A program made the translations under genes and the position numbers. DNA of 64,000 nucleotides from CAG-791 sp000431495 (GTDB lineage: Bacteria; Bacillota; Clostridia; Lachnospirales; Lachnospiraceae). The notes below the pieces were generated by a model. The model had not been told where the DNA came from. It did no database searches and saw only the letters and a list, made by a program, of their open reading frames with translations. Location: the NCBI GenBank assembly GCA_052117605.1, contig JBQKIT010000004.1; one strand, 5' to 3'. Below, in pieces: positions 27,457-35,165 of this stretch (the stretch's first letter is position 1; every line of letters starts with the position of its first letter).

Positions 27457-27632
27457 CTTCCTGAAATCATACGTGGGGAAGACCTCTCGCAATCACATCT
27501 GCAATACTATGATATATACAGATAAAACGGCGAATAGAACGCTATATTGCGGCACTATACAGCCTGTACGGCAAAATGTTATAGTAAAGATGCGAAAATA
27601 ACTGTTTTCATAAGATTGCGAGGAAGGGAACT

Positions 27633-29159
27633 ATGGCAGATTTATTCAAAAACAGACGAAACAGAAGGCGGGGCTTCTCGGTTGCCCTTGCGCTTCTTCT
27701 GTGTCCGCTGCTTGCTGCCTGCGGACTTCTGGACATCAAGGATAAAGGCGGCATGGAAAATCCGGATGTCGTGAGGGCAAGACAGGAGGGAAAGGAGGGC
27801 CCGGATGACGATGCGGATTTGGAAGAAGCAGATCAGGAAGACTCGGACGATGACGATGCGGATGATGCAGACGATGCGGATGATGCAGACGTGGCGGATG
27901 ACGATGCGGCTCGCGGGAAAGAACAGGAGCCGGATGACGACTGCTATGAGCTCAACGATGATATGGATTCCGATGATCGGGATGATTTGGAGGATGTGTC
28001 CTGGTTGACGCAGACTGGCAGAATCCAGTTCGAAACTGACCGGGAATTCGTTCGTGAGAATCAGGCCGCGGTCGGCGTCGCGTTCCTTGGGTACACGGCA
28101 GATTATGAAATGTCCGGCAAACAGGAGCAGCTTCGCCTCTCTTTCCCATATCTGGAGAATCTTCCTGCCGGGCAGACAGTGGAGTATTCCGGGGATGAAT
28201 GGTATCTGATCGTACCGGAGAGCGATGACTGGAGCATCACCATGAACGCCTGCAGCTGGACTGATGATTTTTCATCGGTGGTCAAGGAGAAGGAGCTTTT
28301 CCGGGAAGAAAACGGACTTCCGATTGTATTACGATGCAATCTCAGTGATCTTCATGCAAATGTTGTCATCACGGCACAAAACGGAAAGGAAAGGTATACC
28401 TGGTGTCCGGAATATAATTATTATGCAGGAGAGGTATTCGGGAATGAGAATTATGTGCCGCTTCCTGCCGCACCGGACTATCAGACAGCAGGATACCTTT
28501 ATGATATGGCAGGCAGCTGGCTGTGCACCGATCTGCGGGATGAAAAGGGAAAGCCGTTCTTCTACAGTGTTTCCCTGTGCAAGGATCGCACCGGAATGCC
28601 TTCTGTAATGTGGTTTTACGGCGGCTACCTGGAAGGAGATCTGCAGAAAATCACCTTTTACTGGGACGGAAACTATGTGGCCCGCAGACGTGCAGGAAGC
28701 GGAAGCTACGACATGGAAAGAGGTCCCTGGGAATTTGATTTCCGGCTCAATACGCCGGATGGAGAGCGAAGCGGAACGATCCGGATGGAAGAGTATGACG
28801 CATGCCTGTACATCGACGATCTTTCGGGAGATTCCTTCTTCCCGTATACCGCGAATCAATCTGCCGTGTTTGAGTATGTTCCGGAAAGCTGCGGAGATAC
28901 GGACTGGGAAAGCACGGACACAGAAGCTGACATGGAATATCTTGCGGAGATTCCGGAGGTTAAAAGGCAGCTTCAGAGGGGCATGTATCTTTACTCCGGA
29001 GACGGCATGGAGGAGATTGACGGAGAGGTCTGCAATGTATTCCAGCTCCGAAGCGACAACGGCGACTTCTCTGTAACCGAATTCTTCTATGCGGTATCGC
29101 CTTCCAGAAGCGTATACCGCATGGATTATCTGACTGGGGACTGGGAACTTGTGGAATAA
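27633..29159 (+). CDS. Large aspartate-rich lipoprotein, unknown function
   Basis: The product is 508 residues. An Arg-rich start leads to a lipoprotein signal with lipobox LAAC (Cys30), so it is probably membrane-anchored outside the cell. Residues about 55-125 are extremely acidic with a repeated D-D-A-D pattern (GATGCNGAT-type codon repeats near 27845-27905). The remainder is a beta-rich domain with many Trp/Tyr/Asp and no family I recognise; MYLYSGDGMEEIDG and YAVSPSRSVYRMDYLTGDWE lie near the end. GAGGAAGG precedes the ATG. The acidic tract could bind Ca2+ or act as a spacer. Confidence 0.7.
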   Translation: MADLFKNRRNRRRGFSVALALLLCPLLAACGLLDIKDKGGMENPDVVRARQEGKEGPDDDADLEEADQEDSDDDDADDADDADDADVADDDAARGKEQEPDDDCYELNDDMDSDDRDDLEDVSWLTQTGRIQFETDREFVRENQAAVGVAFLGYTADYEMSGKQEQLRLSFPYLENLPAGQTVEYSGDEWYLIVPESDDWSITMNACSWTDDFSSVVKEKELFREENGLPIVLRCNLSDLHANVVITAQNGKERYTWCPEYNYYAGEVFGNENYVPLPAAPDYQTAGYLYDMAGSWLCTDLRDEKGKPFFYSVSLCKDRTGMPSVMWFYGGYLEGDLQKITFYWDGNYVARRRAGSGSYDMERGPWEFDFRLNTPDGERSGTIRMEEYDACLYIDDLSGDSFFPYTANQSAVFEYVPESCGDTDWESTDTEADMEYLAEIPEVKRQLQRGMYLYSGDGMEEIDGEVCNVFQLRSDNGDFSVTEFFYAVSPSRSVYRMDYLTGDWELVE

Positions 29160-29186
29160 CGTCGGCGATTGCTTCCTGTCGATATT

Positions 29187-29551
29187 CCAGCACAGTTTTG
29201 CTTGTGAGAAGTGATCCTGATTTGCAGGAAAGTCTGTTCAGGGATGCATTTGCTTGTGAGAAGTGATCCTGATTTGTTGAAAATTCTGTTCAGGGATGCA
29301 TTTGCAAGGGGAAAGTGATCCTGATTTGCAGAAAAGTCTGTTCAGGGATGCATTTCCAAGTGAGAAGTGATCCTGATTTGCAGAAGAGATCTGGCAGGGA
29401 TGCATTTGCGAGGGAGAAATGATCCTGATTTGTTGAAATATCAGCTCAGAGATGCATGTGGAGCCGCGAAATGCATCCGTAAAAGCCGGAAAAGCAAATC
29501 CGAGATGCATGATCGGCCGAAGCAACCTTTGCAAGCCCGAGCGGGTCTGAG
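29187..29551 (+). repeat. 52-bp repeat array, locus B
   Basis: CAGGGATGC recurs at 29239, 29291, 29343, 29395 and (one change) 29447; a degenerate unit precedes at 29187 and another follows at 29500 after a one-base insertion. GTGATCCTGA recurs at 29211, 29263, 29315 and 29367, with a one-base variant at 29419, all exactly 52 bp apart. About seven units. It fills the space between the lipoprotein gene and the tRNA promoter. Confidence 0.92.
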
Positions 29552-29590
29552 CGTTGGTCTGAGTGTTTGCAGAATAACGAAAAATACCTC

Positions 29591-29619
29591 TTGCTTTTCC
29601 GGCCGCACTCTTATATAAT
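29591..29619 (+). promoter_or_regulatory. Promoter of the tRNA-Pro gene
   Basis: TTGCTT (29591) and TATAAT (29614) are 17 bp apart. Confidence 0.8.
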
Positions 29620-29623
29620 AACA

Positions 29624-29651
29624 CTTGCGTCTGTTGAGAGACAGACGCAAG
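29624..29651 (+). other. Hairpin in the tRNA precursor leader
   Basis: CTTGCGTCTG and CAGACGCAAG form a perfect 10-bp stem with an 8-base loop, 10 bases before the mature tRNA 5' end. It may guide RNase P processing or protect the precursor. Confidence 0.65.
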
Positions 29652-29661
29652 ATATAGAGAT

Positions 29662-29734
29662 CGGGGTGTAGCGCAGCTGGTAGCGCGCCACGTTAGGGAC
29701 GTGGAGGCCGCAAGTTCGAACCTTGTCACTCCGA
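29662..29734 (+). tRNA. tRNA-Pro with AGG anticodon
   Basis: The cloverleaf is complete: acceptor CGGGGTG/CACTCCG, D-arm GCGC/GCGC with an 8-base loop, anticodon stem CCACG/CGTGG, loop TTAGGGA (anticodon AGG), variable region AGGCC, T-arm GCAAG/CTTGT with TTCGAAC. The C1-G72 pair and A73 are identity marks of bacterial tRNA-Pro. CCA is not encoded. A34 is uncommon in bacterial tRNAs other than tRNA-Arg(ACG). Confidence 0.92.
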
Positions 29735-29745
29735 CGAATAGGATT

Positions 29746-29787
29746 GCCTCGGAAATGTTGAGATTTCAATGTTTCCGGGGCTTTTTT
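29746..29787 (+). terminator. Rho-independent terminator after tRNA-Pro
   Basis: GCCTCGGAAA pairs with TTTCCGGGGC, with an inner TTGA/TCAA extension, and TTTTTT follows. Confidence 0.88.
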
Positions 29788-29826
29788 GAATATAATGATG
29801 ATTACACTAACTCAACAATTCATTGA

Positions 29827-29881
29827 TTGTCATCTTTTCATGATAGTGCCTATACTTTCTTCAAGTCTGATGCATATCAGA
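29827..29881 (+). promoter_or_regulatory. Promoter and operator of the XRE gene
   Basis: TTGTCA (29827) and TATACT (29851) are 18 bp apart. Just downstream an inverted repeat TCTGAT-GCAT-ATCAGA (29866-29881) overlaps the probable transcription start, where a self-repressor would bind. Confidence 0.55.
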
Positions 29882-29940
29882 TCTGACAATACATATTGGC
29901 CGAAATAACGGAACAAGGATTCCGGGAAGGGAAGGAAGAG

Positions 29941-30531
29941 ATGACTGCAGCAGAAATGGGAGCTTTCATTGCAAAAACCCGTAAGGCGCAAAACATGACA
30001 CAAAGTGCACTTGCACAACGCTTGAATGTTACAAGTCAGGCTGTCAGCAGGTGGGAGCGGGGACTTGGCTTTCCTGACATCGGAACCTTATTACCTTTGG
30101 CAGATGCTCTGGGTATCGGTATTGATGAACTGATCAATACACAAAGAAAAGACGACGATCAATTTTCTGCCGTCACAGCTGTCGGATCCATTCAAAAAAC
30201 AATTTGCATTGCCATCGAACAGATCAACGGCTCCAAATGGCGGAAAATGGTGCGATTGGAAATCCTTCTGTGTGTTATCGGAATATGTGTTCTGTTATAT
30301 ACAGCTCTTGGAGACTATGCTGTCTGGCGCCTGATTCGAATTTACAATGAGGCTTATTGTTCAAATCTGGAAGCACAGTTACATGTGCCGAGTATTCCGT
30401 GGTCTGTACCATATATTTTGATTGGCCGGGGATCTCTGACCGCAGCTATTGTTTTGATGATTTTTCGCCTGCGGTCTGTCTCTAAAATGTTGAAAGGGAT
30501 TGACACTCAGGAGAAAGGAGTACTGTCATGA
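29941..30531 (+). CDS. XRE-family regulator with membrane segments
   Basis: The product is 196 residues. An N-terminal HTH_3 domain (about 8-60: MTQSALAQRLNVTSQAVSRW) is followed by two hydrophobic spans (about 105-125 and 155-175), so the regulator is probably membrane tethered. The start at 29941 follows GGAAGG; an upstream in-frame TTG at 29896 is less likely. Its stop overlaps the next gene's ATG (ATGA). This two-gene layout recalls membrane-bound XRE regulators paired with small integral proteins that sense envelope stress or peptides. Confidence 0.82.
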   Translation: MTAAEMGAFIAKTRKAQNMTQSALAQRLNVTSQAVSRWERGLGFPDIGTLLPLADALGIGIDELINTQRKDDDQFSAVTAVGSIQKTICIAIEQINGSKWRKMVRLEILLCVIGICVLLYTALGDYAVWRLIRIYNEAYCSNLEAQLHVPSIPWSVPYILIGRGSLTAAIVLMIFRLRSVSKMLKGIDTQEKGVLS

Positions 30532-30767
30532 GGACGATTGTGTTTATTATTGGGACTTTTCTTGCAGTCGGTTCAATCCCGTTTATAATCGACGCCATCC
30601 GCAAGAAGGATTTCCGTGATCAGGTTTCTGGGAAAAAGGAGACACATCCCGTGCCGGAATCACTGAAACAGAATTATGACAGTACATCCTCGAATCCCAT
30701 GGCCGATCAGCTGGCGCAAAAGGGAATCGATCAGGTGAAGCAGGATACGAAATCATACCCGCTGTAG
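30528..30767 (+). CDS. Small membrane protein coupled to the XRE gene
   Basis: The product is 79 residues: one N-terminal hydrophobic span (about 4-22, IVFIIGTFLAVGSIPFII) and a polar C-terminal tail. The ATGA overlap shows translational coupling with the XRE regulator. It is too short to classify. The next gene (30770) is a decayed remnant, so the 3' end may itself have been altered by the event that brought in the remnant. Confidence 0.6.
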   Translation: MRTIVFIIGTFLAVGSIPFIIDAIRKKDFRDQVSGKKETHPVPESLKQNYDSTSSNPMADQLAQKGIDQVKQDTKSYPL

Positions 30768-30769
30768 TC

Positions 30770-31601
30770 ATGTATGGTGTTTTTACTGTGTACCAAGAGG
30801 TCCTGCGGGCGGCAAGATTAACGCAGGATGCTGCGCTCTTTGCAAGAGGGAAGCAAATCCATGACAGGCTGTCCTCCTATGTGACAGGATATGGCGCAAC
30901 GCCCTGTACAGAACCGGCCTGCAGCAATATGGAACTGATTTACAGCGCCATCCATCTTGCGGAAACGGTGGATCCCTCTTATTACGAACAGATTGACCGC
31001 TATGTCAGGAATCAGACGACAGAGGCGCAATTCCGGACAAAAAATGAGTGGAAACGTGAGCTGGCCCATGAGGGAAGAATGACCGGTGGGGAATTCCGCT
31101 GGGTTTTCGGAGAATATCCGGATACGCTGGATATTTTGCCCTATGACTATTATGGCGAAGATGCAGATGATGTATTGGATAAAAGCGAAGGCGGGTTCCT
31201 GTGGACGGATTTTTCGGAGCATCGGTTTGTTCCGGCCTCTTTGATGCTGTGCTGCTCCGGACATGCGATGCGCAGCTTCCATCTGGTGGCAGAAAAAATG
31301 ATTCGTCCCACCATCAGGGGCTTTGATGTTTATTTTCCATTATTCCTTTGAGAATGAATATGCGGAGCTGATCAGCTATGAGCCGTTTGAGGGGAAATTT
31401 ATGGTGATTCCCAAAAAAGACACGCGGGAAATACGCGTGCGTATTCCTGCATACTGGGACAAAGAACAATTACGGGTATGCGCGGAGCGCGGAGAGGTAC
31501 AGGCGAAAACAGAAGGAAACTATGTCGTGATCAGAAACGCATCGAAGGATGCCATTTATGGCGGGAAGCCGATGAAAATCTCCGGGCGTATTAACTGGTA
31601 A
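30770..31601 (+). pseudogene. Frameshifted fragment of a GH127-like glycoside hydrolase
   Basis: Two reading frames make one broken protein. The first (30770-31351) contains the alpha/alpha-barrel part with ACSNMELIYSAIHLAE and the segment LCCSGHAMRSFHLVAEKM, which resembles the CC-GHG motif of beta-L-arabinofuranosidase-like enzymes. It breaks at about 31335-31345 (FDVYFPL) and continues in the other frame as SFENEYAELISYE, ending with REIRVRIPAYWDKEQLRV (the beta-sandwich part). The N-terminal catalytic half and C-terminus are missing. It is a remnant, not a functional enzyme; the family call is tentative. Confidence 0.6.
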
Positions 31602-31698
31602 GAGCTGATTATCGAAGAAGTTTACATCCATCACTGAGAATGAATAGCGGAATATGGATGAAAGATGTGTTTCCCGTATATTTATCATTCCGGGCAGA

Positions 31699-31752
31699 TT
31701 GACAAACTCTGCCCGTTGATATATAATTCACATTATACATAACATGAGTTAT
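31699..31752 (+). promoter_or_regulatory. Consensus promoter and operator of the tetR-KTR operon
   Basis: TTGACA (31699) and TATAAT (31722) with a 17-bp spacer match the sigma-A consensus exactly. ATAAC-ATGA-GTTAT (31739-31752) is an inverted repeat over the early transcribed region, a likely TetR site. A stem CGGGCAGA/TCTGCCCG (31691-31715) overlaps the -35 element and may terminate upstream transcripts. Confidence 0.75.
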
Positions 31753-31769
31753 AAATACGGGGTGCGAAA

Positions 31770-32342
31770 ATGCCTGCCAAAGCAAAAGTCACAAAAGAGA
31801 TGATCGTTGATGCGGCCTTTGCGATTGCCCGCGAAGCGGGCGTGGAAAACATCAACGCAAGGACGGTATCGGAAAGGCTGCATTGCTCCACACAGCCCGT
31901 CATGTATCATTTTGCGACGATGGAAGAATTGAAAAGAACCGTCTATGCGAAGGCGGACCTTTATCATTCGGAATACCTTATGACCATGAAGAAGCCGCCC
32001 AAGGGTGCTGCCCTTGGAATCGGAATGAATTATATCCGCTTTGCCATCGAAGAACCCCACTTGTTCCGTTTCCTTTTTCAGTCGGATTATTTCAGCGGAA
32101 AGACCCTGCTTGAACTGATCGATGCCGAGGAACTTCTTCCTGTTCTCACGGCGATGCAAAGCGCTTTGGGCATCAGCATGGAGCAGACGAAAACGGTTTT
32201 CATCACGGTGTTTCTGTTTGCTCATGGGTACGCAAGCATCATTGCCAATAATGCACTGAAGTACGATGAAGATACGATCCGTTCCCATTTGGAGCGGGCA
32301 TACAGAGGTGCAATATTGGCAGCGCAGGAGGAAACGGTATGA
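31770..32342 (+). CDS. TetR-family regulator
   Basis: The product is 190 residues. The HTH is at about 8-55 (ENINARTVSERLHCSTQPVMYHF). The C-terminal part resembles the WHG-type ligand domain. GGGGTG precedes the ATG. The stop overlaps the start of the KTR gene (ATGA). It is strongly expected to control its own promoter, which has a near-ideal core and a palindrome at the start site. Ligand unknown. Confidence 0.88.
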   Translation: MPAKAKVTKEMIVDAAFAIAREAGVENINARTVSERLHCSTQPVMYHFATMEELKRTVYAKADLYHSEYLMTMKKPPKGAALGIGMNYIRFAIEEPHLFRFLFQSDYFSGKTLLELIDAEELLPVLTAMQSALGISMEQTKTVFITVFLFAHGYASIIANNALKYDEDTIRSHLERAYRGAILAAQEETV

Positions 32343-32581
32343 CAGAATGTGCAGGTGCTGTCGGCACATTGGCTGACAAGCGAAGTAAGGTGCCGCGAAG
32401 GGATGAAAACCAGAAATTGCGTTGGCTCTGCTGCCCAAGATGCGGTGGCAAAACAAGGACACAGATACGGCCACATACGGTGCTGGAGGATTTTCCTCTA
32501 TTCTGCCCGAAGTGCAAATACACCTGCGTGATTCGTTTCAAGGATGGAAAAACTGAAGAAATCAAAATGCCAGACGCTTAG
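32339..32581 (+). CDS. Cysteine-rich KTR-domain protein
   Basis: The product is 80 residues. WLCCPRCGGKTRTQIRPHT followed by FPLFCPKCKY is the KTR family signature: two CxxC pairs that should bind one zinc. The family is typically found on conjugative and other mobile elements of Firmicutes next to regulators. Here it is translationally coupled to tetR and ended by a terminator, so the pair is a self-contained module, perhaps a leftover from an integrative element. Confidence 0.85.
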   Translation: MTECAGAVGTLADKRSKVPRRDENQKLRWLCCPRCGGKTRTQIRPHTVLEDFPLFCPKCKYTCVIRFKDGKTEEIKMPDA

Positions 32582-32624
32582 ACGCAGTGCAGACCGAGAA
32601 AATCGGTTTGTACTGCGTCTTTTT
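32581..32624 (+). terminator. Terminator of the tetR-KTR operon
   Basis: GACGCAGT-CA-ACCGA pairs with TCGGT-TG-ACTGCGTC and TTTTT follows. The first base is the last base of the KTR stop codon. Confidence 0.85.
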
Positions 32625-32655
32625 ATCACATCAATCAAGAAAAGAGGGAATGCAA

Positions 32656-33576
32656 ATGAATAGAAACAAGGAAAATGATATTTTGGAAACCACCTTGTCC
32701 ATCGCCGAAAAAGGCTACCCGGAAGCATATTTATTTTTGCGGAATGCCTGTGAAGAAAGTCCAGACAGCTTTGGGCCGCAAACATTCTACTTCCTTGCCT
32801 GTTTGGCCGGCGGCGCCAATATGCCGGGGACGGCTTTGGAGTGGCTGCGAAAGGCAATTCAGGATCGCAGCTGGTGGTATCGCCCGGAAGTGCTGGAGGA
32901 TGACGACTTGGCGGCGCTTAAAAATGATGCGGCATTTCTTTCACTGAAAGCAATCTCGGACGACCGCTATGGGGCCGCCGTTTCCAAGTCGAAGGCAGTG
33001 TTTTCATGGGAGAAGAAAATAGCGGACAATCTGTTTCTGGCCATTCATGGGAACACACAAAACGGTGACGTTGCGCGGGCGGATTGGGAACCGATTGTGG
33101 GAACATGCGGCCCGTGGCAGTTGGAAACCGTCCAGAGTGCCGAACCGGACGGCTATGGAACCTATCGCTGGAGCTATGACAACACTTCCTGTTTGCCGGT
33201 GGCAAATTCCCTGAAAAGGGTACAAAACCAGGGCTATCACAAAATCGCCTGCGGCGGCTTTTCTGCCGGATGCGATATGCTTTTGCGTGCGGTCACATGT
33301 TCACCTGCACGCTGCGATCTGTTGATCCTGCAAAGTCCCTGGATTCCGGTATTGCAGGATCATGCAGAAGATGTGGTTCGTGCCATTTTGCAAAAGAACA
33401 TCGAGCTTCGGATTTTCTGCGGCGCAGAGGATGAGGACTGCCTTCCAATGGCAAAGCAGTTATATGCTGTGACGAAGCAAGCAGGCTGCAATGTGACATT
33501 GACGGTTCAGGACAACACCCGGCATCAGTTTCCGGCACATGCGTTCTGCAATCGCGGTCGGCTTCCTATACTCTGA
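32656..33576 (+). CDS. Alpha/beta-hydrolase-like protein
   Basis: The product is 306 residues. The N-terminal 100 residues are helical, with a short TPR-like TALEWLRKAIQDRSWWYRPE segment. The C-terminal half has a nucleophile elbow GGFSAGCDM, a strand ILQSPWIPVL and a late His in DNTRHQFP, consistent with a serine-hydrolase triad. The start at 32656 follows GAGGG. The last ten residues (HAFCNRGRLPIL) look odd for the fold, and a gene remnant follows directly, so the true 3' end may have been lost. Substrate unknown. Confidence 0.65.
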   Translation: MNRNKENDILETTLSIAEKGYPEAYLFLRNACEESPDSFGPQTFYFLACLAGGANMPGTALEWLRKAIQDRSWWYRPEVLEDDDLAALKNDAAFLSLKAISDDRYGAAVSKSKAVFSWEKKIADNLFLAIHGNTQNGDVARADWEPIVGTCGPWQLETVQSAEPDGYGTYRWSYDNTSCLPVANSLKRVQNQGYHKIACGGFSAGCDMLLRAVTCSPARCDLLILQSPWIPVLQDHAEDVVRAILQKNIELRIFCGAEDEDCLPMAKQLYAVTKQAGCNVTLTVQDNTRHQFPAHAFCNRGRLPIL

Positions 33577-33624
33577 TCCTGACAAGAACCATCCCGAAAA
33601 GTCAATGGAAAGAAGGCTGTAAAT

Positions 33625-33787
33625 ATGAATAACAAAACCAGTATCACTGCTCGGATGAGTTCGTTCGGACGGCAGCACCCTTGTGTTTGATTATCCGGAT
33701 GAAAACTTCTTTGATGCACCCGAAAGGCGTGTGCAGAACACCATTATGATGGCAAAAATGTCAAAAGAGAGAAGATTTTCTCTTTGA
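33625..33787 (+). pseudogene. Internally deleted SAM-dependent methyltransferase remnant
   Basis: The start MNNKTSITARMSSFGR resembles the N-terminus of class I SAM methyltransferases of the LCM/TIGR00027 type. Immediately after, in another frame (33668-33787), DGSTLVFDYPDENFFDAPE and RRVQNTIMMAKM match their C-terminal third. The middle, with the SAM-binding core, is missing. A deletion of several hundred base pairs explains this. Confidence 0.55.
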
Positions 33788-33857
33788 TTCGATGAAGGGA
33801 AATATGAATTTGACGGAATGGCCTGGCAGAGATGTTTTTAGCGATGGCCTTCCTGTG

Positions 33858-33909
33858 ATGGGATGCATCCGGGCGGGCGAAATAATCCCTATGGGACTGA
33901 AAAGCAAGA
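33858..33909 (+). repeat. Single 52-bp repeat unit, locus C
   Basis: ATGGGATGC at 33858 and ATCCCTA at unit position 28 keep the same internal spacing as the arrays at 4.36, 29.2, 35.8 and 62.05 kb. One copy, diverged, about 40 bp before the DUF3795 gene. The stretch 33577-33946 contains only this and the methyltransferase remnant. Confidence 0.5.
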
Positions 33910-33946
33910 TAGAGATGCTGATAAATTCCAGTTTATGGAGGAAACT

Positions 33947-34306
33947 ATGAAAAACAAAAACCAACTGATCGGCTGCTGCGGACTGGACTGCGAAAAATGC
34001 GATGCCAGAATCGCAACGATCGCGAACGACAACACCCTGCGAGAGAAAACCGCCGTCCTGTGGACAAAACTCAACGGGGTAACGATCCTACCTGAAACGA
34101 TCAACTGCACCGGCTGCCGCATAGAGGGCGCAAAAACACCCTTCTGCGACAAGCTCTGCCCCGTACATAACTGCGTTCGGGAAAAAGGACTGGATACCTG
34201 CGCCGACTGTGCGCAGATGGACGCATGTCCGACGCTGGGGCAAATCGCCGTAAACAGCCCGTTTGTTTTGGAAAATCTGAAGCAGTTGAAACAGGATCAT
34301 GCCTGA
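33947..34306 (+). CDS. DUF3795 cysteine-rich protein
   Basis: The product is 119 residues with GCCGLDCEKCDARI at the start, then CTGCRIEG, FCDKLCPVHNCVREKG and CADCAQMDACPTLG: about twelve cysteines in DUF3795 spacing, probably binding zinc or Fe-S. GGAGG sets the ATG at 33947. Reaction unknown. Confidence 0.85.
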   Translation: MKNKNQLIGCCGLDCEKCDARIATIANDNTLREKTAVLWTKLNGVTILPETINCTGCRIEGAKTPFCDKLCPVHNCVREKGLDTCADCAQMDACPTLGQIAVNSPFVLENLKQLKQDHA

Positions 34307-34310
34307 CACA

Positions 34311-34451
34311 ATGACAGTAAACGGTGCAGAATATACCGTGCTTCATCTTCTCGGAAAAGGAAAATTTTCAGGAGGACAGATCATGTCAAAGCGAACACGT
34401 CAATATCCCTATGTTGCAGTGGATTCTGCAACCGGTGACTACCATGGATAA
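34311..34451 (+). pseudogene. Short chimeric remnant, kinase-like N-terminus
   Basis: A 46-codon frame begins MTVNGAEYTVLHLLGKGK, which resembles the nucleotide-loop start of a small aminoglycoside/choline-kinase-like phosphotransferase, then jumps to an unrelated tail (SKRTRQYPYVAVDSATGDYH). It lacks every catalytic motif. Most likely two fragments joined by deletion. Confidence 0.4.
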
Positions 34452-34466
34452 AATATTCAGAATCTA

Positions 34467-34515
34467 TTGACGTGTAACCGCTCGGTAACTATACTTAAAG
34501 TTACCGAGCGGTTAC
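34467..34515 (+). promoter_or_regulatory. tetR-GNAT promoter covered by a 17-bp-arm inverted repeat
   Basis: TTGACG (34467) and TATACT (34490) are 17 bp apart. GTAACCGCTCGGTAACT (34474-34490) and its exact complement (34499-34515) flank an 8-bp spacer. Each arm is itself nearly symmetric (GTAACCG-CT-CGGTAAC), so it may hold two operator sites, one in the promoter spacer and one after the -10. The ribosome site follows 8 bp later. Confidence 0.85.
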
Positions 34516-34532
34516 TTTTTATGAGGAGATCA

Positions 34533-35165
34533 ATGATGGCGGAAGGCACAAAAGAACGGATTTTAGACATTGCACTTGAGCTGTTTGCACGGAATGGATA
34601 TCCGGGCACGTCGATGAGCGACATCGCGAAGCAGCTGGGATTTACGAAAGCGGCGCTGTATAAGCATTACACCAGTAAGCAGGAAATCCTGGATCAGATC
34701 GTGGAGCGAATGGACCGGATGGATTATGAGCGTGCAGAAGAGTATGAGATGCCGGAAACGGAGCCGGATGGTTTCGCGGAAGCGTATATGCATACGCCGA
34801 TTGAGAAGATCCGGACATACAGCATGGCGCAGTTTGATCACTGGACGAAGGAAACCTTCTCCGCAAATTTTCGTAAAATGCTGACGCTGGAGCAGTATCG
34901 TGACCCGAAGCTGGCACAGCTCCACCACGATTATCTCGCGGGCGGGCCTCTGGAGTACATGGCGGCCATCTTCCGCAAGCTGACAGATTCGGATGAGGAC
35001 GCCATGCAGCTGGCGCTGGAATTCTATGGGCCAATGTATCTTTTGTACAGTGTCTACGACAGTGCCGAGGAAAAAGAATCGGTTTCGTCCTTGCTGGCAA
35101 CGCATATTAACCACTTTATTGCCAGGATTGAGTCTGATGACAGAAAGAAGGGGAGAACAACATGA
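34533..35165 (+). CDS. TetR-family regulator
   Basis: The product is 210 residues. The HTH (about 8-55: GTSMSDIAKQLGFTKAALYK) is clear; the C-terminal half contains the all-helical ligand domain. I start it at 34533 because AGGAG lies five bases upstream; 34536 or 34521 are possible. The stop overlaps the acetyltransferase start (ATGA). The palindromic promoter implies tight autorepression of both genes. Confidence 0.9.
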   Translation: MMAEGTKERILDIALELFARNGYPGTSMSDIAKQLGFTKAALYKHYTSKQEILDQIVERMDRMDYERAEEYEMPETEPDGFAEAYMHTPIEKIRTYSMAQFDHWTKETFSANFRKMLTLEQYRDPKLAQLHHDYLAGGPLEYMAAIFRKLTDSDEDAMQLALEFYGPMYLLYSVYDSAEEKESVSSLLATHINHFIARIESDDRKKGRTT

